Of a stretch of DNA of 64,000 nt, positions 16,509-25,282 are shown piece by piece. This DNA comes from Sandaracinaceae bacterium (GTDB lineage Bacteria; Myxococcota_A; Polyangia; Polyangiales; Houyiibacteriaceae): contig JADJJE010000001.1 in NCBI GenBank assembly GCA_016706685.1, forward strand, positions 310,001 through 374,000. The letters run 5' to 3'. The position numbers and the translations under genes are program-made. Under the pieces are notes generated by a model, which saw only the letters and a program-made list of their open reading frames with translations, was not told the DNA's origin and did no database searches. The stretch's first letter is position 1, and every line of letters begins with the position of its first letter.

Positions 16509-17606
16509 ATGAAATCTCGTCGCACATGCGTCGGGGTCGCGCTGGTGGTGGCGTTGACCTGCGCTTGGCGGCCCGGGGCGGACGAGCCCACGGTTGCTGC
16601 CCAGCACGCGCACCCCGCCCACCACTGTCGCCTCACGGGAAGCCACGTCTCCGGGGTCGTCTCGGTGGACCTCGGAGGGGGCACGCATGCGGATCTTCCT
16701 CTGGTAGACGTCAGCGCCACGGTCGAGATGACGCCGTCGCTCGCCGATGTGATCGTGCACGTGACGGCCCCCATGCACTTCTCGGGGCGCTTCGTTTCGC
16801 GCGACCTGGGCGGACCCGCTGCCTACGTGCCGCGCACGTACCGCGCCCCCTCCGGAGGCTTGCGACTGGACGGCAACGTGCCATTCGAAATCACCCTTGC
16901 CGGTGACACGTCGATGGCGCGTGCGCGTCTGCCCTCTCCCGCGGGCGACGGCGTGCTGACCCTCGCGCTGCCATGCACGGCGCTGCGCGCCGGCGCGCCA
17001 CGGACTGACACGCGCCCGCTGCCCCAGCCGGCTCGTCAGCGGTTCGTCGCGATAGCCCCTGGCACGAACATCCTCTCGGGAGCCGGCACCGGTCACGAGC
17101 TCGCGCGCATCGAGCGCAGCGACCGTTCGAGGGCTGCCGTGGTCTTCGCGGGGGCTGTCGGCGAGGTGCGCAACGGGTTCGTGCGCCTCACGCTGAACAA
17201 CGGACCCGTTCAGATCGACGGCTTCGTGCCCGAGGGTGCCGCCGCGGCGTTGGAGTTCGTCGTGGCCACCAACGTGGCTACCGGGGCATACGCGTCCCCC
17301 GTCGAGTCGGTCAGCGGCATGCAGCGGGTGCGCCTTCCTACCGGTACGGCGGTGTACTCGAACCCAACCATCGAGCACGCGTGGACCACCCTGAACGCGC
17401 CCCTCGACGTCTACCTACGGACGCGCACCGCTGGGGAGCGGAGCGCCATCTTGCTCGCGCCGGGAGAGATCGGGACGCACCCCTGTCGCTTCGACGGTGT
17501 GGCCGGGCGCGTGGCCTGTGGCGGTGCGCGCGAGCTGCCGCAGCTCGGGCTGCGAGTGTGCTCCGCGGAGGGCTGCGTCGATGTGGCGTACGTGACCCCG
17601 CCCTGA
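16509..17606 (+). CDS. Secreted protein of unknown function with SH3-like segment
   Basis: 365 residues with an N-terminal export signal (RRTCVGVALVVALTCAWRPG). A histidine-rich stretch (QHAHPAHHC) lies near the mature N terminus. The body is beta-rich, and residues ~180-230 (FVAIAPGTNILSGAGTGHELARI, then GFVRLTLNNGPVQIDGFV) have the pattern of a bacterial SH3-like fold. Cysteines near the end (HPCRFDGVAGRVACGG, LRVCSAEGCVD) suggest disulfides outside the cytoplasm. Family not recognised. It is convergent with the MpaB-like gene, with 12 bases between the stops. A TAGTAT -10-like element precedes the ATG. Confidence 0.7.
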   Translation: MKSRRTCVGVALVVALTCAWRPGADEPTVAAQHAHPAHHCRLTGSHVSGVVSVDLGGGTHADLPLVDVSATVEMTPSLADVIVHVTAPMHFSGRFVSRDLGGPAAYVPRTYRAPSGGLRLDGNVPFEITLAGDTSMARARLPSPAGDGVLTLALPCTALRAGAPRTDTRPLPQPARQRFVAIAPGTNILSGAGTGHELARIERSDRSRAAVVFAGAVGEVRNGFVRLTLNNGPVQIDGFVPEGAAAALEFVVATNVATGAYASPVESVSGMQRVRLPTGTAVYSNPTIEHAWTTLNAPLDVYLRTRTAGERSAILLAPGEIGTHPCRFDGVAGRVACGGARELPQLGLRVCSAEGCVDVAYVTPP

Positions 17607-17618
17607 TTCTCCGCGAGG

Positions 17619-18425
17619 CTACGATTCGACCCTGCCGTCCGGGACGAAGCGCTCCCCGCGCGTCCAGCTGCCGACCACCCGGAGGCCGGTGCGCAGCGCG
17701 AACCGGTGCACCTTCGAGGGCAGCGCCTCGAACGTGTTGGTGATGACGAAGTTGGCGCGCTCGAGCTGACGCTGGTCCGCGCGGCTCCACGGGATGCCAA
17801 AGCGCTCGCGCACGGCGGGTGGCAAGCAGCCGATCACCATCGCGCGGCCGGTGCTGCGCGTGAGCGGGTCCTTGAAGTTGGCGTGGATGAGCGGCGGCCT
17901 CCACTCGCCCGCCAATGCCATCTCCAGCACCCGCTGCGCCGCAGGTGTCAGCTGCAGCTCGTCAGCGCACACACTCTCGAACTTCGCCACGAACGCGTCG
18001 TAGTCGGGCGGCACGGGCCGGAGGTTCATGCCGTAGCGCTGGTACCAGGCCACGGTCTCCGCGTAGAGCGTTGCCACTTGGGCGGCACGAAGCGGCCTTC
18101 GATAGAAGAGCCGGCGGGTCTCGAACATCTCCCACGTGAACGTGGCGTGCGCCCACCAGAAGGTCTCGGGATCGAGTGCGTGGAAGCTCTGCCCCGCGTT
18201 GTCCCGCCCCTTTATGGAGCGGTGGAGGTCACGGACCTTGAGGGCGCGCGCGGCACCGTCGGGCGCCAGCACGGTTGCCCAGATCTGCGGGATGGAGCGA
18301 TACACGCGGCCGAAGGGGTCGTCGAAGAAGTCCGACTGCGCCGCCACGGCGGCCCCTAGCGGTGGATACATCAGCTGCAGCAGCCCCGCGCTGCCGCCGG
18401 GGAAGAGGGAGCGCGCGTCGCGCAT
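17619..18425 (-). CDS. MpaB-type oxygenase (DUF2236 family)
   Basis: 268 residues from the ATG at 18425, chosen because GGAGG lies 5 bases upstream; an ATG at 18512 is in frame but lacks such a site. The segment LHRSIKGRDNAGQSFHALDP, followed by FWWAHATFTWEMFE, matches the heme-binding region of the DUF2236/MpaB/rubber-oxygenase (Lcp) superfamily, where conserved histidines bind a b-type heme. Members act as oxygenases on lipids, terpenoids or polyisoprene; the substrate here is unknown. No signal peptide is obvious. It is the only gene on its strand between two plus-strand units. Confidence 0.85.
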   Translation of the reverse strand: MRDARSLFPGGSAGLLQLMYPPLGAAVAAQSDFFDDPFGRVYRSIPQIWATVLAPDGAARALKVRDLHRSIKGRDNAGQSFHALDPETFWWAHATFTWEMFETRRLFYRRPLRAAQVATLYAETVAWYQRYGMNLRPVPPDYDAFVAKFESVCADELQLTPAAQRVLEMALAGEWRPPLIHANFKDPLTRSTGRAMVIGCLPPAVRERFGIPWSRADQRQLERANFVITNTFEALPSKVHRFALRTGLRVVGSWTRGERFVPDGRVES

Positions 18426-18552
18426 CGTGGCCTCCAGCAGGGGCAGCCGCCGAGGGGAAGCAGACGGGGACGCGGTCTGGCTAGTGGTGTGGATCACAAT
18501 GCCTCGATGCATGCAGTCTACAACATCCGCGGAGGCCGCTGCGCTGAGGCCG

Positions 18553-19083
18553 TCACGGCAGCGGCGCGCGCCGCTCGGACCGCAGCATGCGGCCCCAGAC
18601 CGCGTCGTAGGGGTGGACCTGCGTGGCGGCGCTGTCCCCCCGCACCATGGGGAGGCCTGCGTTGGCCCACCCGAAGAGGCCCTGCTCCAAGTTGAAGACG
18701 TTGGCGCGGCCGCGGGCGCGCAGCTGCTGGGCGATGTCTCCGCTGCGCCAGCCCACGCTGCAGTAGACCACCACGCGGCGTGCGGGGTTGCTGTCCACCA
18801 CGCTCCAGTCGGGGTGCTCGGGGTCCATCCACACCGCGCCCGCCAAGTGGCTGACGTCGAACTCGGCGCGGGCGCGGCTGTCCAGCAACTGCGGAGGCGC
18901 GCTCGAGGCGAGCCAGCGCGTGAGGCTCTCGGCGCTCACCCACTGCACACCGGGGTAGCGCGCGTCCACCGCGGACCTCACGGCAGCGAGGCCAGCGCGA
19001 TCATGATGCGCCGCAGAGACGGCCACCAGAGACAGGCCCGACAGCACGGCCACGAGCAGCATCAGCGGGAGCTTGCGCTTCAT
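18553..19083 (-). CDS. Exported rhodanese-domain protein
   Basis: 176 residues from the ATG at 19083 (a GAGGAG sequence abuts it). Signal peptide MKRKLPLMLLVAVLSGLSLV ends near AVSAAHH. A single rhodanese domain follows: LLDSRARAEFDVSHLAGAVW, then the active loop VVVYCSVGWRSGD with catalytic Cys108. Such proteins transfer sulfane sulfur or act as redox/persulfide carriers; here it should work in the periplasm. The domain is complete and probably active. Divergent from the luciferase-like gene, with which it shares an AT-richer promoter region (about 19,084-19,223). Confidence 0.9.
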   Translation of the reverse strand: MKRKLPLMLLVAVLSGLSLVAVSAAHHDRAGLAAVRSAVDARYPGVQWVSAESLTRWLASSAPPQLLDSRARAEFDVSHLAGAVWMDPEHPDWSVVDSNPARRVVVYCSVGWRSGDIAQQLRARGRANVFNLEQGLFGWANAGLPMVRGDSAATQVHPYDAVWGRMLRSERRAPLP

Positions 19084-19223
19084 CTCCTCGACTATAGCCG
19101 CCGGCCGGGCGCGAGACAGATATGACGACGATGAACGGAAATCATCATTCCTTGTCATGTTTATCCAGAACCCTCCCCGCGCGCTATGCCAGCATCCTCC
19201 ACCGCAATGGAAAGGCAATGGCG

Positions 19224-20309
19224 ATGAAACTCGGATTCATGGTTGGTTACTCGGGCGCGCAGATGGGTGGCCCCATCGCCCAGATGAAGGCCGAAAGCGC
19301 TGCAGGTGCGACCGACACCAACGGTCTGCCCGTGAGCAAGGTGCAGGAGGCCGAGCGCCTGGGTTACGACTCCGTCTGGACCGCCGAGGCGTGGGGCTCG
19401 GACGCGGTCTCGCCGTTGGCTTGGATCGGGGCACAGACCACCAAGATCAAGCTTGGCACCGGCATCATGCAGATCCCCGGACGCTCGCCGGCCAACACCG
19501 CCATGACGGCCATGACCATGGACGCGCTCAGCGGAGGCCGCTTCATGCTGGGCCTCGGCACCAGCGGCCCACAGGTGGTGGAGGGCTGGCACGGTCAGCC
19601 CTTCGACAAGACGCTCACGTGGGTGCGCGAGTACGTGACCATCGTGCGGCAGATCTTCAAGCGCGAGGCGCCGCTCGAGTTCGACGGCGTGAAGTACCAG
19701 ATCCCTTACAAGGGCCCCGGCAGCACCGGTCAGGGCAAGCCGCTGAAGAGCATCCTGCACGGCAACCCCAACATCCCCATCTACGTGGGCGCGCTGGCGC
19801 AGAAGGCGCAAGAGCAGGCCGGTGAGCTGTGCGACGGCCTCCTGCTGACCAGCTTCAACCCGGACGACCCCAAGTTCGTGCTCGACAACCTGAGCGCGGG
19901 CTTCGCGAAGGTGCCCGGCAAGAGCATGGCCGACTTCGACATCGCCCCCACGGTCGTGGTGGTCATCTCCGACGACCTCGAGGCTGCGCGCATGCCCCTC
20001 AAGCAGCAGCTCGGCTTCTACATCGGCGGCATGGGGTCGAAGACCAAGAACTTCTACAAGGACTTCTTCTCGCACTCGGGCTTCGAGGGGGAGAGCGAGA
20101 ACATCCAGAACCTGTGGTTCGCGGGCAAGCGTCAGGAGGCCATCATGGCCGTCACCGACGAGATGGTGGACGCCGTGTACCTGGTGGGCAGCAAGGACCG
20201 CATCCGCGACCGGTTCGCGCGCTGGCGCGAGTCGGCCGTGGGCACCATGGTGGTGGGCTCCATGGACCTGGACGTGCTGCGCTTCATGGCGGAGCTGAAC
20301 GCCGAGTAG
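19224..20309 (+). CDS. Luciferase-like (LLM class) F420-dependent oxidoreductase
   Basis: 361 residues. The ATG at 19224 is favoured over 19218 because AGG lies 8 bases upstream. TIM-barrel luciferase-like features: MKLGFMVGYSG, RLGYDSVWTAEAWGSDA, KIKLGTGIMQIPGRSP, ALSGGRFMLGLGTSGPQ and GWHGQPFD. This is the pattern of the F420-dependent branch, which reduces or oxidises ketones, aldehydes or cofactor-like substrates using coenzyme F420; FMN use cannot be ruled out from sequence. Such genes occur in steroid and terpenoid oxidation loci. 46 bases separate it from the MoxR cassette, so read-through into that cassette is possible. Confidence 0.88.
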   Translation: MKLGFMVGYSGAQMGGPIAQMKAESAAGATDTNGLPVSKVQEAERLGYDSVWTAEAWGSDAVSPLAWIGAQTTKIKLGTGIMQIPGRSPANTAMTAMTMDALSGGRFMLGLGTSGPQVVEGWHGQPFDKTLTWVREYVTIVRQIFKREAPLEFDGVKYQIPYKGPGSTGQGKPLKSILHGNPNIPIYVGALAQKAQEQAGELCDGLLLTSFNPDDPKFVLDNLSAGFAKVPGKSMADFDIAPTVVVVISDDLEAARMPLKQQLGFYIGGMGSKTKNFYKDFFSHSGFEGESENIQNLWFAGKRQEAIMAVTDEMVDAVYLVGSKDRIRDRFARWRESAVGTMVVGSMDLDVLRFMAELNAE

Positions 20310-20355
20310 CCTGCGCTCGCTCGCGGGGCGCCGGGAAGTGTACTCTCGGCGTCCC

Positions 20356-21951
20356 ATGAGCAGCGGAAGCACCAAGCATCAGCAGGTCAGCCAGGCCCCC
20401 ACCAACCCGCGCGCGGGGGAGCGCAAGCGGGGCTTCGACGTGGCGGAGCTCTACGCGGGGCCACTGGGCGATGCGGTGGTGGAGCCACAAATCGGGGGCA
20501 CAGGCGGCGTGGCGCTCGACGAGAAGCTGCGCCAGGCCTACTTCTGGATCGTCAACCACGCGATCATCAGTCCCTTCTACGACATCGAGTACAACACCGA
20601 GCCCCCCAAGGTGTTTCGCTTCGGCGACTCGAAGGTGGAGGTGTCGCTGCCCACGTCGCAGAGCTACTCGAGCTACGTGATGATGCCGCTGCTCAACCTG
20701 GCCGTGCGGCGGCGCTGCCTCTTGGTGGGCGGCCCCGGGCGCGGCAAGACGGTGATCGCCACGCTGCTGGGCATCCTCTCCGGCTACAACCTGACCGAGG
20801 TGAAGCAGGGCATCCAGCACGGCCAGCCGCAGATGACCATCGCTGACCTGCTGGGGAGCCCGCTGCCCAGCACCATGATCAACGCCGCGCGCATGCAAGA
20901 CATCCAGATCGCGTGGCGTCGCTGGCTGGGCATGCGCGTCAAGATCATCGACGAGTACAACCGCATCCCCACGCGCACGCAGTCCGCGCTGCTCACGGTC
21001 ATGGCGGACAACTACGCCGAGGTCTACGACCAGATCTACGAGTGCCCGCCGGCCGCCTGGTTCCTCACGGCCAACGACGACGCGGGTGGCGGCACCTACC
21101 AGGTCATCGAGGCCCTGCGCGACCGCATCGACGTGGTGGTGAAGGCGCTGCACTTCAACACGCGCTTCCTGGACGAGCTGCTCACGCGCATCGAAGAGGG
21201 CGTGGCCCCCGAGGACATGGTGCCGCCCGAGATCGTCTTCACGCAGGCCGAGCTGGACCGCCTCGAGAAGGAGATCCGCGCCGTGCGCGTGCCCCTCGCG
21301 CTGCGCCGGCGGCTGCAGTTCTTCGCGAGTGAGTTCGAGTTCTTCGAGGCGGGCGGACGGCAGCTCGAGTACATGACCAAGGACACCGTGAAGGTGGCCG
21401 GCGTGCCGCTCAACAGCTTCGCCGACGCGGGCGGCAAGGACACGCAGCTGGACCTGAACGCGCAGACGCAGAACGGGCTCTCCGTGCGCGCGCTCATGAC
21501 CATGCTGGTGTTCATCAAGGCCGCGGCGTACTTCCGCGGCGCCGCGGAGGTGGAGTTCGAGGACGTGCGCCAGGTGCTGCCCTTCGTGCTGCACGACAAG
21601 CTCGCGCAGAACCGCGACGCGGCCTTCTTCGACCAAGGCGACAACGGCTCGCTGCGCGCGGACCAGGTGAGCTGGATCCGCGGGCTGTTCGACACGGCCT
21701 GCCAGACCTACGACCGCCTGGGCCGGGACACCGAGGACACCGTCACCACGCTCATGGAGCAGCTCGAGTCGGGCCTCGACGGGGTGGAGCTGCCCGAGGT
21801 GGAGCGGCGCCTCGACGCCATCGAGCGCCAGCTGCGCAGCATCGAAGCGGGCGGCAAGCTCTACGGCCACATGTTCGACGACATCCTGGCGCTGAAGTAC
21901 CTGCACCAGCGCTACACCAACTACCGCGTCTGGCTGCGGAGCCGCGCGTGA
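20356..21951 (+). CDS. MoxR-family AAA+ ATPase (cassette gene 1)
   Basis: 531 residues. P-loop LVGGPGRGKT (123-132) and Walker B VKIIDEYNRI (195-204) place it in the MoxR AAA+ ATPases, which pair with vWA proteins as chaperones for complex assembly or metal-cofactor insertion. RTQSALLTVMADN and WFLTANDD fit the pore and sensor region. The C-terminal ~200 residues contain a coiled-coil-like segment (EVERRLDAIERQLRSIEAGG). The GTG start of the next gene overlaps its stop (21948-21951), so expression is coupled. It probably drives the HExxH/vWA protein two genes downstream. No strong ribosome binding site before the ATG at 20356. Confidence 0.88.
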   Translation: MSSGSTKHQQVSQAPTNPRAGERKRGFDVAELYAGPLGDAVVEPQIGGTGGVALDEKLRQAYFWIVNHAIISPFYDIEYNTEPPKVFRFGDSKVEVSLPTSQSYSSYVMMPLLNLAVRRRCLLVGGPGRGKTVIATLLGILSGYNLTEVKQGIQHGQPQMTIADLLGSPLPSTMINAARMQDIQIAWRRWLGMRVKIIDEYNRIPTRTQSALLTVMADNYAEVYDQIYECPPAAWFLTANDDAGGGTYQVIEALRDRIDVVVKALHFNTRFLDELLTRIEEGVAPEDMVPPEIVFTQAELDRLEKEIRAVRVPLALRRRLQFFASEFEFFEAGGRQLEYMTKDTVKVAGVPLNSFADAGGKDTQLDLNAQTQNGLSVRALMTMLVFIKAAAYFRGAAEVEFEDVRQVLPFVLHDKLAQNRDAAFFDQGDNGSLRADQVSWIRGLFDTACQTYDRLGRDTEDTVTTLMEQLESGLDGVELPEVERRLDAIERQLRSIEAGGKLYGHMFDDILALKYLHQRYTNYRVWLRSRA

Positions 21952-22940
21952 GCGAGGCCGCTGCGTCGGCGTTCCATGCCGCGCTCGCGGCGCGCCGTGA
22001 CTACCTGAACGCGGTCTTTCGCCAGGACGGGCGGAGCGTGGACCCCGACATGTTCCTGCACCACCTGGGCAGCGTGGTGGGCCCGCTGGTGGACACCCTT
22101 TCGGGCGGCGACACCGAGCGCGCCGAGGACCTGACCACCGCGCTCTACCGCCTGAGCCTGCGGGCCCATCGTCAGGGCCTCTTGGGCGGGGACTCGCCCA
22201 GCCGCGCCATCGCGCGGGCGTTCGCATCCACGCTGCCGGTGCTGCTCGCGGTGTTCCCCGAGCGCGCGCGCGACCTCTCGCTGGCCGTCTGCAACGCGGC
22301 GCTGCGTCTCGAGCGCTTGGACGCTCAGCGCGCCGACCGCTGGCTGGGCGGCATGGAGTCGCTGGGGCCTTCGTGCGCCGATGTGGACGCGCTGTTCGCG
22401 CTGGGGCTGGTGCTGGCGTGGCGCGAAGGCGCAGCCGAGTTCCGTGCTGCGGCGCGCGAGCGCTTCCAAGAGCTGTCGCCCGTGCTGCGTCGCACCACGC
22501 TGGGGGTGGAGGCGCTCGGCCCGGACGCCGAGCGACGCTTCGCGGCACCGCTGGACACGGGCCCGCTCGGATCCCCCGAAGTGGTGGCGCGTGTGGGTGG
22601 CTTCGTGGGCTTCGGCGGCATGTTCCGTGACCCGCCGCTGGTGGTCGCGGCCGAGGGGCGGCTCTTCGCGTTCGACTCGCAGGCCACCACCGAGGTCTTT
22701 GCCGACGCCTTCGGCGCCACGCTGCGCCCCGTCGCCGAGACCCCCAGCGACCAGGTGGACGCAGCGCACTCCCCGGTGGCGCTCAGCGAAAAGGGCGACG
22801 TCTCCATGGGCGACGCGAGGGCCCGGCTGCCTCTCCTCGCGGGCGCCAGCAGCCATGCCTATGCGGACGGCGCACTGGTCGTCACGGTGCCCGAGAGCCA
22901 CTTCGTGTTCGTGGTCGGTCGGAGGCCGCTCCCCGCATGA
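21948..22940 (+). CDS. Unknown protein between MoxR ATPase and vWA-like protein (cassette gene 2)
   Basis: 330 residues, no family recognised. The start is a GTG overlapping the MoxR stop. Residues ~1-210 are helical and rich in Ala/Leu/Arg (DYLNAVFRQDGRSVDPDMFL, then RAHRQGLLGGDSPSRAIA). Residues ~220-330 look beta-rich (VVARVGGFVGFGGMFRDPP, LFAFDSQATTEVFADAFG, SHFVFVVGRRPL). No signal peptide and no membrane segment, so cytosolic. It ends in an ATGA overlap with the vWA-like gene. Its fixed position suggests an adaptor in a MoxR/vWA complex. Confidence 0.75.
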   Translation: MSEAAASAFHAALAARRDYLNAVFRQDGRSVDPDMFLHHLGSVVGPLVDTLSGGDTERAEDLTTALYRLSLRAHRQGLLGGDSPSRAIARAFASTLPVLLAVFPERARDLSLAVCNAALRLERLDAQRADRWLGGMESLGPSCADVDALFALGLVLAWREGAAEFRAAARERFQELSPVLRRTTLGVEALGPDAERRFAAPLDTGPLGSPEVVARVGGFVGFGGMFRDPPLVVAAEGRLFAFDSQATTEVFADAFGATLRPVAETPSDQVDAAHSPVALSEKGDVSMGDARARLPLLAGASSHAYADGALVVTVPESHFVFVVGRRPLPA

Positions 22941-24655
22941 GCGCTCCGGCCGCGCTGCCCTCGCTCGAGAGCCTGCGCGAGGCCTGGCTCGCGGCGTGGC
23001 CCGAGGCCAGCACCGTGTTCAGCCGCTTCACGCGCCTGCGCTCGCCCATCTTGTGCATGAGCGCGGACGAGGAGAAGCGCGAGGGCTTGGTGGGCTCGTT
23101 CGCGATGATCCGCCTCACCGATCTGTCCGTGGTCATCTCGCTGCCCCAGATCCAGAACCGCGGCCTCGAGGGCTTCGCGAAGGAGATCCTGGCGCACGAG
23201 GTGGGCCACCACGTGCACGCCCCCGGCAACCTGCGCGACCAGGGCCGCCTGCTGGCGCGCATCCGCTACGGCCTCGGCGGAGACCTGCACGCCCACGCGC
23301 CCATGGCGGCCAACCTGTACGCCGACCTGCTGCTGAACGACCGCCTGGCACGCTCCGCCGGGCTGAACATGGCGGGCGTGTACGCGGCGCTTCGCGTCCC
23401 GGACCCGGACCCGCTGTGGACGCTCTACATGCGCACGTACGAGCGCCTCTGGGGCCTCAAGACGGGCACGCTCGGGCGCACCGACCTGTCCGCCACCATC
23501 GAGCGCGACGCGGACTTGTCGGCGCGCATCGTGCGCATCTTCCGCTCGAGCTGGCTCGAGGGCGCCAGCTCCTTTGCGCGCATCCTGCGGGAGTACCTGC
23601 TGCAAGCCGCGCGTGACGGAAAGGCACCGCAGCTGGGCGACTGGCTGGACACCACCATGTCGCACGGCGGTGACGAGATCCCGGATGGCCTCGTGGAGGA
23701 CGAGGCGTTCGGCGGCAAGACCGAGGGCGGCATGCCGGTGCACCCGAGCGAAGACCCCAGCATCGCAGGCGACGCGAGTGGAGCGGGCGGCGCCGAAGCC
23801 GGCGAAGGCGACGACGACGGCGAGGGCGAGGGCGAGGGCGAGGACGGGAAGCCGACGAGCGGGGCGCACAAGGGGTCCGCGCGAGGCCCTGGTGGCGTGT
23901 CGAAGGGCGGTGCGGGCCTGCCCGACCGCCGGCCGATGACGCGCAGCCCCGCCGAGTACGTGGACATCATGAAGGCGCTCGCCGTGAAGCGAGACCCGCG
24001 TGACGTGGTCATCCACTACTACAAGGAGCTTGCCCGCGGGCGCCTGATACCCTTCCCCGCCGAGCTGCAGACGCGCGCCGGCGACCCGCTGCCCGAGGGG
24101 CTCGAGCTGTGGGAGCCGGGGTCGTCGCTCGAGCGCATCGACTGGGTGCAGACGCTGCTGCGCAGCCCCGTGGTCACGGCGCGCGCCATGGTGTGCCTGT
24201 CGGGCGAGTGGCATGGCCAGGGCACCTTCCGCGAGACCCCCGGCTTCGTGCGCGACGAGCGCGTGTTGTTGGGCACGCTCACCGACTACCTGGGGACCGG
24301 CTGCTCGTTCGGGCTGCCGCGCCTCCAGCAGACGTTCGTGGTGCCCGGCCCGTTCGTGCGAAAGACACACATCCTGATCGTGTCGGACAGCGATCTGTTT
24401 CGCGAGATCGACGGAACGGTGGGGGGCTGGGACACCCTCGCGCAGGCCGTGAAGAACGCGGGCGGCGGGGCCACCGCGGCGCTCAACCTGTCCACGCAGA
24501 CCGCTGGGTACGAGCCCTTCCTGGCGAAGCTGCGGGCGGCCGGGGTGGAGCCGCACGCGGTGTCGAACGAGGCACAGCTGGTGGAGTTCGCGCGCGCGTT
24601 CGCCCGCAAGACCTACTCGAAGGAGCCCGAAGCGCGGGCAGGAAGACGGGCATGA
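22937..24655 (+). CDS. vWA-like protein with N-terminal HExxH metallopeptidase-like motif (cassette gene 3)
   Basis: 572 residues. The N-terminal half contains HEVGHHVHAPG, with HExxH at 87-91, as in zinc metallopeptidases; ANLYADLLLNDRLA downstream might hold a third ligand. Residues ~265-320 form a Glu/Gly-rich, Gly/Lys-rich disordered linker. The C-terminal ~250 residues end in a von Willebrand A-like core (THILIVSDSDLFREIDG at ~477-493). The DSDLF variant differs from the canonical DxSxS metal site, so metal binding by that domain is uncertain. The vWA-like part fits the MoxR partner upstream. Whether the HExxH part is an active protease is inference. ATGA overlaps join it to both neighbours. 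Confidence 0.78.
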   Translation: MSAPAALPSLESLREAWLAAWPEASTVFSRFTRLRSPILCMSADEEKREGLVGSFAMIRLTDLSVVISLPQIQNRGLEGFAKEILAHEVGHHVHAPGNLRDQGRLLARIRYGLGGDLHAHAPMAANLYADLLLNDRLARSAGLNMAGVYAALRVPDPDPLWTLYMRTYERLWGLKTGTLGRTDLSATIERDADLSARIVRIFRSSWLEGASSFARILREYLLQAARDGKAPQLGDWLDTTMSHGGDEIPDGLVEDEAFGGKTEGGMPVHPSEDPSIAGDASGAGGAEAGEGDDDGEGEGEGEDGKPTSGAHKGSARGPGGVSKGGAGLPDRRPMTRSPAEYVDIMKALAVKRDPRDVVIHYYKELARGRLIPFPAELQTRAGDPLPEGLELWEPGSSLERIDWVQTLLRSPVVTARAMVCLSGEWHGQGTFRETPGFVRDERVLLGTLTDYLGTGCSFGLPRLQQTFVVPGPFVRKTHILIVSDSDLFREIDGTVGGWDTLAQAVKNAGGGATAALNLSTQTAGYEPFLAKLRAAGVEPHAVSNEAQLVEFARAFARKTYSKEPEARAGRRA

Positions 24656-25281
24656 GCAGCACCACCACCAGCCACCTCTCGGTCGAGCGGCTGTGTCGCC
24701 GCCTGGGCGCCATCCCCAGCGTGTTCGTCGAGGCTCCGCGCGAGGGCCAGGCGCCGCTGGTCACCCGCGCCATCGTGCACGACATGGTGCTGGTGCAGAG
24801 CGACGCACCTCCGTCAGACGCGCTCCTCGGGCTCTTTCGCAAGAGCCCCGCGGCCAAGAAGCCGAAGAAGGGCGCAAGCGACACGGCGCCCGCACAACGA
24901 AATTTCCTGGGCCGAGTGCTGGCCTGGCTGCTCATGGACGAGGCCTTCCGTGGCCTCCCCGCCGCGCGCCTCGAGCTGGCCGTCACGGAGTGCATGACGG
25001 TGCTGGAGGTGGTGGCGGCGCGGCAGTTCCTGGACGACGCCGACCGCCGCGAGGAGCTGGTGCGCCTGGTGCTACGCCACCTCGGGCTGGCCCCCGAGGG
25101 CGAGGCGCCGGCCGACGCCGAGGACCGCCTGAGCGCGCTCGACAGCGTCCGTCGCGTGCGCCTGTTGCAGGAGGCCCGCGCAGCCGAGGACGCGCGCCGC
25201 AAGCGCGAGGCCGAGCTGGCCGCCGAGCTGGCGAAGAAGCAAGCCGAAGAGCAGGCGGCTCGCTACGACAGGGAGTATTGA
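24652..25281 (+). CDS. Unknown protein with charged C-terminal helix (cassette gene 4)
   Basis: 209 residues; the ATG overlaps the stop of the vWA-like gene (ATGA). No family recognised. The N terminus (HLSVERLCRRLGAIPSVFVE) and middle (RNFLGRVLAWLLMDEAFRG ... ELAVTECMTVLEVVAARQFL) look globular and helical. The last ~45 residues are a Lys/Glu/Ala-rich helix typical of coiled coils. No signal or membrane segment. One base separates it from the following ligase gene. Probably a structural or adaptor part of the same complex. Confidence 0.75.
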   Translation: MSSTTTSHLSVERLCRRLGAIPSVFVEAPREGQAPLVTRAIVHDMVLVQSDAPPSDALLGLFRKSPAAKKPKKGASDTAPAQRNFLGRVLAWLLMDEAFRGLPAARLELAVTECMTVLEVVAARQFLDDADRREELVRLVLRHLGLAPEGEAPADAEDRLSALDSVRRVRLLQEARAAEDARRKREAELAAELAKKQAEEQAARYDREY

Positions 25282-25282
25282 G

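Noticed and set aside
20284..22548. Long minus-strand open frame over the MoxR and unknown genes
   Set aside because: Antisense to well-supported genes; low-complexity Arg/Ala/His-rich translation typical of high-GC shadow frames.
22859..24556. Long minus-strand open frame over the vWA-like gene
   Set aside because: Mirror of the real gene; no motifs, composition dominated by Arg, His, Ala and Leu.
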